From Cycas panzhihuaensis (lineage: Eukaryota > Cycadophyta), in assembly GCA_023213395.1 (NCBI GenBank), contig CM041465.1:240319741-240383740 (forward strand): DNA of 64,000 nt. Direction: 5' to 3'. A model generated the notes under the pieces. That model saw only the letters and a list, made by a program, of their open reading frames with translations, ran no database searches and was not told the DNA's origin. Positions 34,313 through 45,349 of the stretch are shown piece by piece; within the stretch, counting starts at the first letter, position 1, and each line of letters starts with the position of its first letter. The translations under genes were made by a program, and so were the position numbers.

Positions 34313-34795
34313 TTGACACCTCTCTCTACCGAGACCTCCATTCCTTTTATCATGGCCTTACTCATTTTCACTGATGGTAGAAGTCATGGTAACCCTAGCC
34401 CTTCCACTACCATGTGGATTTTTTGTAACCCTTTTGGATATGACTTCATGCGTTTTGAGATCTTTCTTCCTGAGGCCACCAATAACAAAGATGAGTACAT
34501 AGCTATTATTGAGGCCCTTACTAATGCACCCTACTTCCACCATGGACCTATCATTCTTTTCTTTGACTCTCAGGTTGTGGTGTCCCATCTCACTTGGGTC
34601 TACCAGGTGCAGAGCCCATGCCTAAGAGCCTTTGCCTCAACCGTTAGATCCCTACTGGCTTATTTTTCATCTATTGACATTCGACACATCCCTCAAGCTC
34701 TTAATGCTAAAGCAAACAGCTTGGTTCGTCTTATCCTTGAGTGTTGCCTTCCTCTCCTTACTAACCCACCTTTAGAGACTTGTCCAGTCACCTAA
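34313..34795 (+). pseudogene. Additional RNase H domain (aRNH-type), element 2
   Basis: Open for 160 codons on the sense strand, between the antisense gene and the 3' LTR. From MALLIFTDG (residue about 18; first Asp): GNPSPST, TNNKDEYIAIIEALTNAPYF (Glu kept), IILFFDSQVVVSHL (Asp), IRHIPQALNAKANSLVRLI (the final catalytic Asp of the family reads Asn). It is about 58-60% identical by eye to the copy at 8585-9040. Three of four catalytic positions survive. It is uninterrupted, unlike pol, but with the Asn it is probably inactive. Whether it was made from a spliced sense RNA or as part of pol is unknown; the antisense gene lies between them. Confidence 0.85.
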
Positions 34796-35270
34796 CTGCC
34801 AAAGTCTCGGGTCTTCTTACACTTTATATTGCAATCCATTCACACCTTTGAAAGCCATCCACTAATGAGGTTAAACTATGGTGACCACCAAGTTTGTTTC
34901 TCTCACTCAACTCTTAGCATCCTAACACACACTTCTTACTATTCTTGGCCATGCCTATATATATCACTTTATTCGTAACATCTATCTAATATTATATGTG
35001 GCCCTTACAACCCTTTCACTCTACTCTTACAATGGGGGCATCCCCCCATCTGCTATCATTGCCTACTATTTATACGGTGATAAATAGGTAACTCCTATGT
35101 TATCTCACCCTTGCCTCTACACCCATGCACTCCACCTAGACACTCGCCCTCACCCTTGGCTCACACCACTGTTATGATTATTTATATATATGTACTACTA
35201 ACATTGTGTTACTAGCATTCACCATTGCATTACGCCTCTAAGATGCGAGGCTCTGTTGCCAAGGGGGCAA
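34796..35270 (+). other. Spacer and polypurine tract before the 3' LTR, element 2
   Basis: No gene seen in 34796-35257. The polypurine tract GCCAAGGGGGCAA (35258-35270) abuts the LTR start and matches the tract at 8225-8237 (minus). Confidence 0.65.
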
Positions 35271-37074
35271 TGTTTCCCAACTACGGGGAATGGGTTATTG
35301 GCAAGTTGACTCAGGTAAGTGTAGGTGTGCTTCTATCCTTTGCTTTTGTTATTCCTATAGAAAGGTAAATAGAAGTGTCCTTTTATTGCATGGTTGACTA
35401 ACACATTTGAGTGATCACCTTACATCTGTTGCTTAATCATATTATTTGATACTCTTTCAGCCTATGATGATCAATGGGACATGCATCCCTATGGTACTCC
35501 ATAACCCTCCTATGCACCTCCATGCTTTCCTAAGCATCACTCAGCCTCTGGGATCCATCATACCCCTTACAACATCACAGCCCTTAGCACCCCCCTAAGT
35601 GTGATTGGTGCATCTTTATTCTAGTTATTAGTTTTCTGGGAGTCCCACCGCTCTAGTATCCCATCGAGTTTGGGTCATCCTATTCATATGATTATCTCCA
35701 TCCACTTGAACAGAGGGCCAGACCCTCCTAGACCTAGGGTACCCACTTTTAGGGCTCACAGGCATGCCCTTTTTACCCTATTTTTGTGTTTATCATCATA
35801 CCATGGAAAATGTCATGGTACCGTGATAAACTTCATGGTACTATGAAGTTTACTGTGGGGCAACTATCACTTAACATATTTTTAAATTTGCCATAGAAAT
35901 TTTCACTTTTTTTACAAAATTTCCATATGGACTTGACACCTCTCAAGCCCTACCTTAACCCTAATCATCCATTCAGCCTAGGGTTAGTTATAAAGCCCAA
36001 AAGAACTTCATTTTCCACCTCTTCTTCCACCTACTCTCTCCTTTTCTCCTTTTTTCATAAGTAGTTTTCTATAGGAATGCCCTATAACACTTGAGTTTCA
36101 TATGCTCTAGCCTGAGATCCACCCTCTTTATCTTAAATCTGTGATAGTAGGCTTATCAACAAGCTCCCTTAAGTAAGGATTCACTCCAAGTTTGGCCCCC
36201 ACACCTTTCTAGTGAGTTTCAATAGGTTTATTTCTAGGTTGCATCATTCTCCTAAGGATCCACCTGTAAGGACCTTAGATCTATTATTTCCTATTATTTT
36301 TAGGGGCAGACCTACCTCCAACTTAGTCCAGTAGGTATCATCTCAGTTTTGCTCCATTTCTTTCCTTTAAACTACCTTATAAGAGGTTGGATCATTAAGA
36401 ATATCTTTCATTTTTTCCATTTTACAGTGCATACAATAGGTAGTCCTTCCATTTCTTTCCTTTGTATCCACATCATCTCCCTACCCTCTCCTGGTTTTTT
36501 CCAAGGAGGTTGTGGGAGAGGATCCAAAAGAGTGAGAGAAAGGAGCCAAGGCAGGTTTTGTACCTAACTAGGCCTACTCCTCAAGGGTAACTCCCTTCTC
36601 CTCTTTCCTATTTTCCACTCATGCCTTTCTTGAGCTACTAGGGAGTCTCTGGGAATAGGCTAGCCCTGGATATTAGTGTGTGCAGCCCCTTGCTATGTTG
36701 TTTCTAGGCCTGGGCACCTCTCTTGAGAAGTTTATCTAGCCCCAAATAGTGTCTCTTATCCACCATGGGTCTTGGATTGATTAACATTGTAATTTACTGC
36801 ACATAGCAACACTTGCAATATAGATGATACCTCCAAACCTCATACTATTTATTTATATCATTATCTGCTACTATTAGACTATCCCAACCTGCTATTTTCT
36901 ATGCTTAGAGGCAACGTGGAGGATCACTTGTTGGAGGGTTAGCCATTTCGAGGCTAACCTCTCACATACCTTGTCTTGTCTTGTTGGCTTTGTGGAGATT
37001 TGGAGTTGATCTTTGGTCGGAAGTTCACTTAACTTGAAATACTTTAACTTGCAACATTGTTAGAATTTTATAAC

Positions 37075-37107
<33 letters not shown>

Positions 37108-38395
37108 TTGCTTGGCATTCTAGCAGCCCCTTGGAACATAGCAAAAAACCTTTGTGGTTGTAGGTTTATCACACCATTCCAAAGAAGGACAAATTGCTAC
37201 AATCTGGGTACATTTCTTAGCCTTCCTTTTCCTTGATTACTTCAGCTTTTGTATAGTTCCTTTTCCTTCATCTTTTTCTTACTTTCTTCCTTTTACTTTG
37301 GGGAAGGTAAGGAAGCCCCTACGCTGCCTATGTTTTGGGAGAGGGAAAAGAATAAGCGATTGTGGCACAAAACAAAAACTTCATTTTAGCTGCATCATCT
37401 TTCCAAGTATGTTGCCTTCCTTTTGTAGGTCTTTTCTTATTTTTTTAGTTTGTAAATTTGCATGAAAAGAACATAAAGGAAAAAGGTAAAGGAGAACCCA
37501 CTCATACTACTCCTTTGCATATGCACATTAGCATGCACTTTAGGAAAGAGCACTCAATAAGAGATATTCCTTTTCCTCTTTTCTTTTGATTGCATACAAC
37601 CTCATAGGGTTTGCATCATTAGTGTGTATTTTGTGTGATTAATTGGTTTGTCTCTCTCTCTTCCTCCTTTACTTATTTAAAGTAAAAAAAAAAAGAGAGA
37701 GTGAGGATTCATATTAGAGAAAAATTATATTCATTGTCTTTTATACATATATGCTTCATTTACTTCTTGTTTGCTTACATAAAAGATTAGTCACTGTTTC
37801 ACTATTGCACATAAAAGGTAGACCCCCTCACACATAGGGTAGTGGGAACTTCTTTCACCACCATTCCTTATTCCTCTAATGCTCTATTTAGGTGGGTCAG
37901 TTTAAGGAGGACTTGTCCACTAGGGCCTCCTCCTTTAACCCCATTATACCTACACCAACTTAATAACCTTGTCACTCCTTCTTTTGGGTTGGTCCCACAT
38001 GAGAGGTGGTTATCCAACACCATCCTTATAAGCATGTGCCTCCTGCCACTTACCTGCATGCATCCTACCTATATCCCTTCATCCTCCATAAGGATCTACT
38101 TCCTTATTGAGTCTTGCCTTCCTCTTCTAACCATCCAAGGGCAGGAAGACCCCTATTTTAAGGTTACTTGGGAAACCAAGGATATTCCTCACTTACACTA
38201 CCCTCCAAAATCAAAGGCTAAGTTACTTAGAGGAACTTGTGCATCATTTGTGGATCCCAAACCTGTATTACAATGCATGGATGCCCTATGTGGGTGCTTA
38301 CTTTCACTTATAGGATTGACTCTTTGTTCCAGATCCTTCCATTGACTGACTTAGTCCTTACCAGGTGTAGTTACCATCCCATAGACACGATTCTA
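35271..38395 (+). repeat. Gypsy element 2, 3' LTR (about 3.1 kb)
   Basis: Starts TGTTTCCCAACTACGG right after the purine tract. Contains the GTAC inverted-repeat cluster (about 35800-35870), a TATA box (TTATAAAG, 35988-35995), a (TA)n run (37086-37107), and the block ending ACCATCCCATAGACACGATTCTA at 38395, matching the 5' LTR end at 24497 (terminal CA has become TA). The sequence after 38395 belongs to another element. ORFs inside (e.g. 37842-38345) are not conserved. Confidence 0.85.
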
Positions 38396-38980
38396 AGGCC
38401 CCACATATAAAAGGAAAAAAAGGGTGAAAACAGAATTCATTTTCATTGGCCCCATGAGAGATCTAGAGCCCTTCCCTCTAAGTAGTGAGGCTATACTACC
38501 ACTCAGGTTCACCTAACGAGAGATCTGACCATTGGATCAGGCCAAGAAGACGGCTTCGGGGATCGTAGAGATGAGATGACAGTGATTAGGCTCAATCCAA
38601 TGAGTGGATTATCCCTTAGCTATTTTGTTTCATCAATTGAATTTTATGAGTTTTTTACAGTTTTTTGGGCCTAACAAGGATATTTAGGAATCCTTGGAGC
38701 TAGAATGAGGCCCATGGAGGGGGAGGACCAGGGCATTAGGTAGCCTTGATCCCAGTGGGCCAATCCTAGCCCACTCTAACTAGTTTTTTTATTTTTTAGG
38801 GCCACCCCCTCCTTTTTGGGGGGGTAATTGTAGCCTCAAGGTAATTATCATGGTGCTGCAAAGTTTGTAGTAAGCCACTAAGAAAAGAGGAAATTTTGAG
38901 TGGGGTCTATATTGATATCAGTGGTATTGCAGAGTTTGATGTGGTGTTGAGACTTAATAGGAGGAAAAAAAAGAAAAAAG
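38396..38980 (+). other. Antisense gene promoter and leader, element 3
   Basis: Collinear with 9519-10096 of element 1 starting at AAGGCCCC. A degenerate TATA (ACATATAAAA, 38404-38412) matches the two better boxes in elements 1 and 2. Weak remnants of the GTAC repeats lie at 38835-38955. Element 2 inserted directly upstream of this box. Confidence 0.55.
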
Positions 38981-40970
38981 ATGCTTAGATGGATGGATTT
39001 ACTTCATTTAAGGGAGATCTAATCATCTAAGGAGAAGTACAACACCTAACAGGAGAGGGTTGATGGATTTATGACTAGTTTTTATTGTGTCCAGGCTATT
39101 CTTACAATTGATAACTATGAGAATATCAATATGGCTATGATGATTATTATAGAGATGATGTTGAGATAGGAGTAGATGACCTTGCAATGTTGTGGGCTCC
39201 TAAAGATTATTAGGACCCCATAATATGCATTTGATTAGAACCTCCCAGTCAATATAGTATCTTACTAGGATAGACAGAGGTATGTATTCCATCTCCCATA
39301 GGTGGGAGATGTCATTGTCACACTGAGAGATATCAATAGGATCTTGGGGGTACTAGATATTTCCCACACGGAGACGGCTAAATTCTTGACAAGATAGAGC
39401 CGATGGGATCAACGAGGAGTATTCATCTAGGCTATGGTACTATCAAGAGTTCCTCGTGTGAGGAACTTATCACTTTGGTTATTCTATTCTAGATATCCCA
39501 GAAACTAAATTACAAGGACACCCTTGGAGGCTAGATGACTACTATTAGGAGATGCAAGGCTAGGGAGAGGTTCAACTGGGTTGCTTTAATATCAACTAAT
39601 ATAGTTGCTCAACTAGACTAGGTATGAGTAGCAAGGAGAGGGGGTTTCTCTTATTACATACTCCTCTAGTGGTAATTCTTTGATCATTTTGAAGTGATAG
39701 CGCCACAAGGAAGACCTCATCCTATCTCAAACAGGGCCCCTATGGTTCACAAGTGGAAGATGAGATTTAGAGGAACTAAGGACTAAGTCCACATGAGGTG
39801 ATCACTGGCAATGACATCACTAGATCCCCTAACCTTGATGGACAATATATTGGATCCTTATTAAGTAATATACTAGGAGAGCAATGATGAGGGTGGAGAG
39901 TTAGGAGATTAGCCAGATGAGGGTGGGGATGATGATGGTGGAGATGGAGTAGGACCATCATGGGCTATAGGAGATGAGGTAGGTTCATCAACACTAACAG
40001 GAGGAGATCAACCACCACGAGGACTAACAAGTAGGGAGGGAGTTATAGGTAGGTTTCTAGCAGCGATCATGGCCATGGTGGTTGTAGCAGAGGTAACAGT
40101 TACTGTAGCAGGTTAAGGAGTCACAGGAGAGGAGGGAATAGAGGAAGGAGATACTCTAACAGCCTAGGAGGTGGGCAAAGAGGTAGTTCCAGGGATCAAG
40201 GAGGTCGAGGTAATAGGAGAGGAAGCTATAGTTGAGGAGGTGATCATTAGAGCAGAGGAGCTAGTTGTCCTAGGAGGTGAGACTCTACCTTGACTCCAGC
40301 TTTCGCTTAATTATTTTGTAACTTCCCTACATGATTATATTTATTTCTTAATGATTTCATATATATGTATATACGTTGGACTGATTTTTGATATGCATGA
40401 TTTGGCAGGGGGAGCTAAGATGGAGAGGCTACTAGAGGTAATAGTACATGATCTATTCCTCTAGGTTTATGTAGAGGGATAACCTCCCATCCTAGCAAGT
40501 GAGGAGCCCTAATTAGTGGGGCCACATGTAGTGGTATTTACTCCATTGATCTGGGCTAGTGATATATAGGTGACAAGGTCCTATAATCTCTAAGCAGGGG
40601 CCAGTCAACTACAGGGCACCCAAGATGAGCTACAAGCAGAGAGGGACTAGCTAACGGTGGAGAGGGATACCTTATAGGGCCAGACATGAGGACTGGAGGC
40701 CCAATTAGGAGGAGCAAGTGGTGATACAGAGAGCAGGATCTTTATTATGCTAGAGGAGAGACTCCATAGAGTTAAGAGGGAGAGGGATCACATCTAGGCA
40801 AGGTATAGCCATCAGGTCATCACGTAGCAAGATGCATACAACTACAATGACCTAGAGGAGACCTTAGGATGAGGAGAGTGAAGTGGGGACTTTGTAGCAA
40901 TTCTAGAGGAGCCTAAGAGGGATGTGACCCCCCGATAAGGGATCTGTAAGATAAGGGGATGACACCCATT
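38981..40970 (+). pseudogene. Antisense plant-mobile-domain-like gene, element 3 (two exons)
   Basis: Start ATG 38981 by homology to the starts at 10097 and 33206. The frame is badly broken, but the PMD landmarks are readable: RYVFHLP-VGDVIVTL (about 39270-39330), VPRVRNLSL (about 39445), a WCFNI-type decay of the WATLI strand, and FFDHFEV (about 39680). The Glu/Gly/Val-rich linker ends at an intron (40277-40408). Exon 2 reads KMERLLEVIVHDLF, VYVEG, and a Gln/Glu/Arg-rich probable coiled coil (DELQAERD, LTVERDTLQG near 40630-40675), matching exon 2 of element 1. Stops are mostly TAG/TAA. Confidence 0.66.
40277..40408 (+). other. Spliceosomal-type intron in the antisense gene, element 3
   Basis: A T-rich 132-bp interval starting GTGAGACTC and ending TGATTTGGCAG, in the same place as the 108-bp intron at 11371-11478. 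Only the ends and the exon flanks are conserved, as expected for an intron. Confidence 0.7.
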
Positions 40971-41819
40971 GAGGGCATGGCATCTAAGAGATTGTATATT
41001 ATATATTTTGATAGGAAAGCTTCAGACCTCTAGGGGGTTTTCTCCACATATAGACATATGATTGTACTCCTCCATGTAAGGATTTTAGCTTCCAGAGGCA
41101 TATTGCCTAGATGATTTACCATATGATTCTGACGTACCATATGACTTTGTACATATATATATGGGGGCCAATTAGCACCCCATTTTGATATATGATGATG
41201 ATGTTATGATGAGGTTGTGATGTTGTTGCTTTGTTGTGTAGTTTCTTTGTTTATATGATGCATAGAGTGATGAGCATATGCATATGGATATGGGTACATG
41301 GCTGCATAAAGGGTTATGTATTTAGATAGTTTTAGTTTATTGTTATGCATGGTTCTTTATTAGATTATATATAGATGATACTTGTGCTTCCTTTCATGTA
41401 ATACCATACTCATACTAGGCACACATGATCACCATGTGTATCGATAATAGATACATATGAGGCTAGGAAGGGGGCACTACACATGTTCCTCAGAAGGAAC
41501 ATAATAGATATGTAAAGGAAGCAATGACTAGGGGGTATGGATACCCAAGTAAAAGGCCCTAGGTTAGGAAGCGAATCCATGCTCAGAAGCAAAGGAGGCT
41601 TGCTTATCCAACTAGGAAAAGAAGAGAGATCTCCCTTGGGAGGGAGGTAAGAGATGTAATATCAATGACGAAGTCTAAAGGATGAAGAGCCACCCTAAAT
41701 AATCATCACACCTATGACTGGGGAAAGTAATGATATGCTTGGAGTGGTAGTTTAGGCTCATTTTGGAGCAAGAGAGGGGGGTGTGCCCATCCCACATGGG
41801 AGTATAAGGGGTCACACAT
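40971..41819. other. Interval between antisense gene and integrase end, element 3
   Basis: No gene. Includes the short (TA) site at about 41153-41162, the counterpart of the expanded run at 12237-12362, and the conserved GTTTAGGCTCATTTTGGAGC block (41750-41769). Confidence 0.5.
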
Positions 41820-42564
41820 AGAACTACTTTAGAAATTTACCATTCACAGCTTTTTCAAACTCAAGGCCCTTCAAAGTCGTTATCCTATAAGTGCCATTAC
41901 CGAGGCTCTTGAGAATGGCAAAAGGGCCAACCCATTTAGGCCCAAACTTGGATAAATGATCATGAAGATACTCAAGCTTGAGGACATGGTCCCTAAGATT
42001 TAGAGGGCAAGGACAAAGATGTTTGTTGTATGTTCTTTGTGCCCTAGCCCTTGAGGCGAGGTTCACTTATTAAGCCATTAAGCATTTCTTGTCTAAGGCT
42101 TCAAGGTAAAGGAGGCAGGACTGGTAGCACGATTCCTTATCGATGAGACCTTGAAGAGAAATATATAAAGAGGGGATTTTTACTTCCAAGGGAAGAACTT
42201 CTTCAATCCTACACATGAGGGAGAATGGGGTCATCCCTATAGCTAAGCAAATGGAAGTCCAATATACCCATAAGGCAGATGGAAGTTAGAGGTATCAATC
42301 CCTTTAGGACTAAGCGACCATTTTCTTTAAGATATTAATAAGGGTTTTGTTAAAAGATTCAAATTAGCCATTGGCGTAAGGGTAATAGGGAGAAAAGGTT
42401 TTGTGGGATATCCTAAACTTCCTACAAAGTTCATCCATCTCCTTATTACAAAAAGTAGTACCATTATCCATGATTAGGATTTCTAGGACCCTAAATCGAC
42501 AAATAATATGTTGGTAAATAAAAGTGGCTATGGTCTTGCCAGTAATGGATGATAATAGGACCTC
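41820..42564 (-). pseudogene. pol: Gypsy integrase core and C-terminus, element 3
   Basis: Minus-strand 42066-41824 is open: RAQRTYNKHL, DHVLKLEYLHDHLSKFGPKWVGPFAILKSLGNGTYRITTLKG, NGKFLK. Further upstream (about 42480-42420) the core segment around MDNGTTFCNKEMDELCR is recognisable. The integrase is split at 42565 by the copia-type insertion; its N-terminal part resumes at 45350. No chromodomain. Confidence 0.83.
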
Positions 42565-42569
42565 TTTGG

Positions 42570-42799
42570 TGTTGGAAAATAGGCCTACAATAAGATATTG
42601 GTAAATAGAACAAACAGAACAAATGCACCTCCAAGATCGAATGGTACCCTTAATGTACCTCTATTGTATTAACAAAATATTATTACAACATGATAATATG
42701 ATACACTATATTCTATATTTATAATACATGTTAATAGACAGAGAGTGAGACCCACTTACATGTAGGATAAAATAAATATGCATTATCAATATTCCAACA
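42570..42799 (-). repeat. 3' LTR of the non-autonomous element
   Basis: 230 bp, terminal TG/CA, perfect terminal inverted TGTTGGAA/TTCCAACA. Pair of 45115-45344. Adjoins the purine tract at 42800-42808. Confidence 0.92.
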
Positions 42800-42867
42800 C
42801 TCCCCCTTAATGCACATTTGGGTCATTTGTATTTGCAACACCCGACCCTTAAAAATATCTTGAAGAT

Positions 42868-43035
42868 GATGTCTTCAACTTGATCATTGTCTTCAATCTT
42901 GTAGTGATGTCTTTACTATAGAATGATATCTTCATCTTGATTTTCATCTTCAATTCTGTACTAATTCCTTTGTAAGATGATATCCTTAGCTTGATTTCCA
43001 TCTTCAATCCTGTAGTAATGACGTTAATGTAACTA
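42868..43035. repeat. Three diverged tandem repeats of about 57 bp
   Basis: Three consecutive units share GATGATATCTTCA/C.TTGAT...ATCTTCAAT.CTGTA.TAAT. They lie between the gag fragment and the 3' LTR of the non-autonomous element. No coding function seen. Confidence 0.65.
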
Positions 43036-43252
43036 CTCTAACAAGTGTAAATATTGATTCTTCATTGTGGCTGGTCTAGTCTGATTTTGTTTCTTTACAT
43101 TCAGTAGAAATTTCATTAGTACTCATACATTTTTCATCTTGACATGCTATTTCATTAATGTTGATGATATTTTCTTCATTCATTGTACCCATACCATAAC
43201 CATAATTGACCTTAATTGCCTTTTCAATCATTCGTTGTATCTCTTTAGGAGT

Positions 43253-43624
43253 TTATTCAAATACTTCCCATAAAAAATCCCACACTTCCTTAGCAGTACT
43301 TGTACACTGAATCTTAGGAATGATGAAATGGTATGCATAAGGAAGATCATCCTCGTTAAATGTAGTATGAATCATGATGAATGTCTTTCTATCTTTCTTC
43401 TCAAGTATTTCCTTTTCTTCTTCATCCTTAGGGATATCATATCCATTAGTAACAAGATTCCACAAACCTCTAGCTATGAAAAGACATCTCATTTTAATTG
43501 TCCAAAAGAAGTTGTCTTCTCCATTACACTTAAGTATCGAAAGAAATGAATCTTTTAAGTAATATTCATTTGTTTCATAAACATACATAACCATATCATT
43601 CTCCTCCATAATTGTAAATGCCAT
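43253..43624 (-). pseudogene. gag: Truncated copia Gag in the non-autonomous element
   Basis: 123-codon frame, start ATG at 43624. It contains YYLKDSFLSILKCNGEDNFFWTIKMRCLFIARGLWNLVTNGYD, a decayed form of the copia Gag start (LNG.NY..W...M...L....LW), then KDRKTFIMIHTTF and CTSTAKEVWDFLWEVFE (UBN2-like). A stop at 43253 is followed in frame by TPKEIQRMIEKAIKVNYGYG. No zinc knuckle or protease follows. Retained length is far below the usual ~250 or more residues. Confidence 0.78.
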
Positions 43625-45098
43625 TTCCTAATACCATGTCCCCTTTTTCAATCAACAAACTTACTTATCATTGGTAACTTGCCTATTGATCACTCTCAAC
43701 AAAATTTCTCATGTCTCATATCTCTCATATCATTGACTTTATCATCACATCATTGCCTTATGTATCTCTTATATTGTCAAACAGTCACATACAAGAAGTA
43801 TCTACAACACTTGCTTCACCATCAAATCAATGTCTAATAAATTTCACAATGATCATATATGCCATATGTCACTACTAAGACATACACTTCACTTGATTGC
43901 CCAAAAACTCATACTATTACATTATCAATTAATGAATAAGACATACTTAAATCCAATGATCTGCACCACTCAATAAATCTTACCTTCCTGCCACTTAGGT
44001 ATCTTCAACAAAAACTCATCCTTCTTTGCCAATTCAATCAATTAGAACACATCATCAAACATGCCTAATCTCAGCCTTAAACATGCCCAACAAATGTCCA
44101 ATCTTGTCATGTAACCTCACATGTAACAAGCATCTCATTGCCTCATATCATTATCTTTCTTGCCCTCAAATTAACTTTATTATGCCCAAAAAGTCCCTTC
44201 ACAAAAATTGTATTCCACAGAGCACTTAATTGCTATATGTCACATGCATCATCACTTCATCACCACATTATGTCACAATAGCTCTCTCATACAAACACAT
44301 GTAAGAAAACACTCAAACTGTCATTAAACAATCACCATCATGCACCATAAATCACTAATAAAGTGTTAAATATATTCATATTAATATGACTTAATGTCAT
44401 CTTATATTGCAATAATACTCTCCCATGCACAACATACATAACAGAGCCTCAAATAGTCACCTCATTACCATTGCCTCATTCATATCATCATATCAATATG
44501 AAACCCTTAAATTCCCAAAAGACTTATTTCTTAAAAAAAAAAAAACTCAAAAATACATAAAATATAGATGCAAATGATGGTCTCTAAAATATGATTCTAA
44601 TGGTTTAGATGAAATTGAATTCTGATATCTAGAACAAAAGTTATGCTCCTTTTAAGAATTTCATAATTAGGGTTTCTAGGGGTTGTAATAATACCTTCTG
44701 ATAAACTACTAATAACTTTTTTATTTTGAAATCTGATGAACCTCAAACCACTTCCATTAGAAAGTAAATTAAAAAACATATAGAATCAAAAACAATTTGA
44801 GGTCATTTGGATACTTGTAGCTAAAGTTATGGCTCTTTGAAGTTGAGGTTGTAGATCTATCCCAAAACTATAGTGACAAAATAAAAGCAAGCCAAAATTA
44901 ATTTTTCTGCAATGTTTATACTTTCACCCTAAAATCTCTAGTGTGATCACTTAAATTTTATAGAATGAGCTAGTTTGTCTTAATTTTGCCATTACTTATC
45001 AAAAATTTCAACGTTTATTCTCTCGAATATGCTTTCAACCCTTGATGGCACCTCCCAAATCACTGCTCCGATACCAAACAAAACACCTCTCTTAACCT
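43625..45098 (-). other. Long leader of the non-autonomous element
   Basis: About 1.5 kb of AT-rich, CA-rich sequence between primer site and gag start. No coding sequence recognised. The element 5' leader is unusually long compared with its 372-bp gag. Confidence 0.55.
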
Positions 45099-45114
45099 AG
45101 GCACTCTGAGACCA

Positions 45115-45344
45115 TGTTGGAAAATAGACCTACAATAAGATATTAACAAATAGAACAAACAGAATAAATGCACCTCTAAGATCAAATAGTACCCTTAAGG
45201 TACCTCTATTATATTAACAAAACATTATTATAAGATGATAATATGATACACTATATTGTGTATTTATAGTACATGTCAATATAGAGCGAGTGAGACCCAC
45301 TTACATATGGGATAAAATAAATATGCATTATCAATATTCCAACA
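45115..45344 (-). repeat. 5' LTR of the non-autonomous element
   Basis: 230 bp, pair of 42570-42799. On the minus strand the primer site follows its end. The right flank TTTGG (45345-45349) is the second copy of the target duplication. Confidence 0.92.
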
Positions 45345-45349
45345 TTTGG

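Larger units (their letters stand above)
22733..38395 (+). mobile_element. Gypsy element 2 (Tat/Ogre-like), most complete copy, plus strand
   Basis: Order on the plus strand: 5' LTR 3' part (22733-24497), primer site, long Gag, protease, acidic linker, RT, RNase H, integrase (to about 31388), antisense PMD-like gene (33206-31980, minus), extra RNase H (34313-34795), purine tract, 3' LTR (35271-38395). This is about 15.7 kb as seen, with the first ~1.2 kb of the 5' LTR displaced by element A. Every domain is interrupted by stops. No chromodomain follows integrase. It lies inside element 3, whose antisense-gene leader resumes at 38396. Confidence 0.87.
42570..45344 (-). mobile_element. Non-autonomous copia-type LTR element (2775 bp) with perfect TSD
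   Basis: Two 230-bp LTRs (42570-42799 and 45115-45344), each TGTTGGAA...TTCCAACA, flanked by perfect 5-bp duplications TTTGG (42565-42569 and 45345-45349). On the minus strand the 5' LTR is followed by a tRNA-Met-like primer site (TGGTCTCAGAGTGCC, complement of about 45099-45113), and the 3' LTR is preceded by a purine tract (AAGGGGGAG, complement of 42800-42808). The LTRs differ at about 22 of 230 sites by eye. It encodes only a Gag N-terminus; no protease, integrase or RT is visible. It must have moved with enzymes from another copia element. Confidence 0.92.

Noticed and set aside
37842-38345. 167-codon plus-strand ORF in the 3' LTR of element 2
   Set aside because: Not conserved in the other LTR copies; a chance ORF in a C-rich stretch.
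42868-43035. CRISPR-like array
   Set aside because: Only three diverged, directly adjoining units without spacers, in a plant retroelement.
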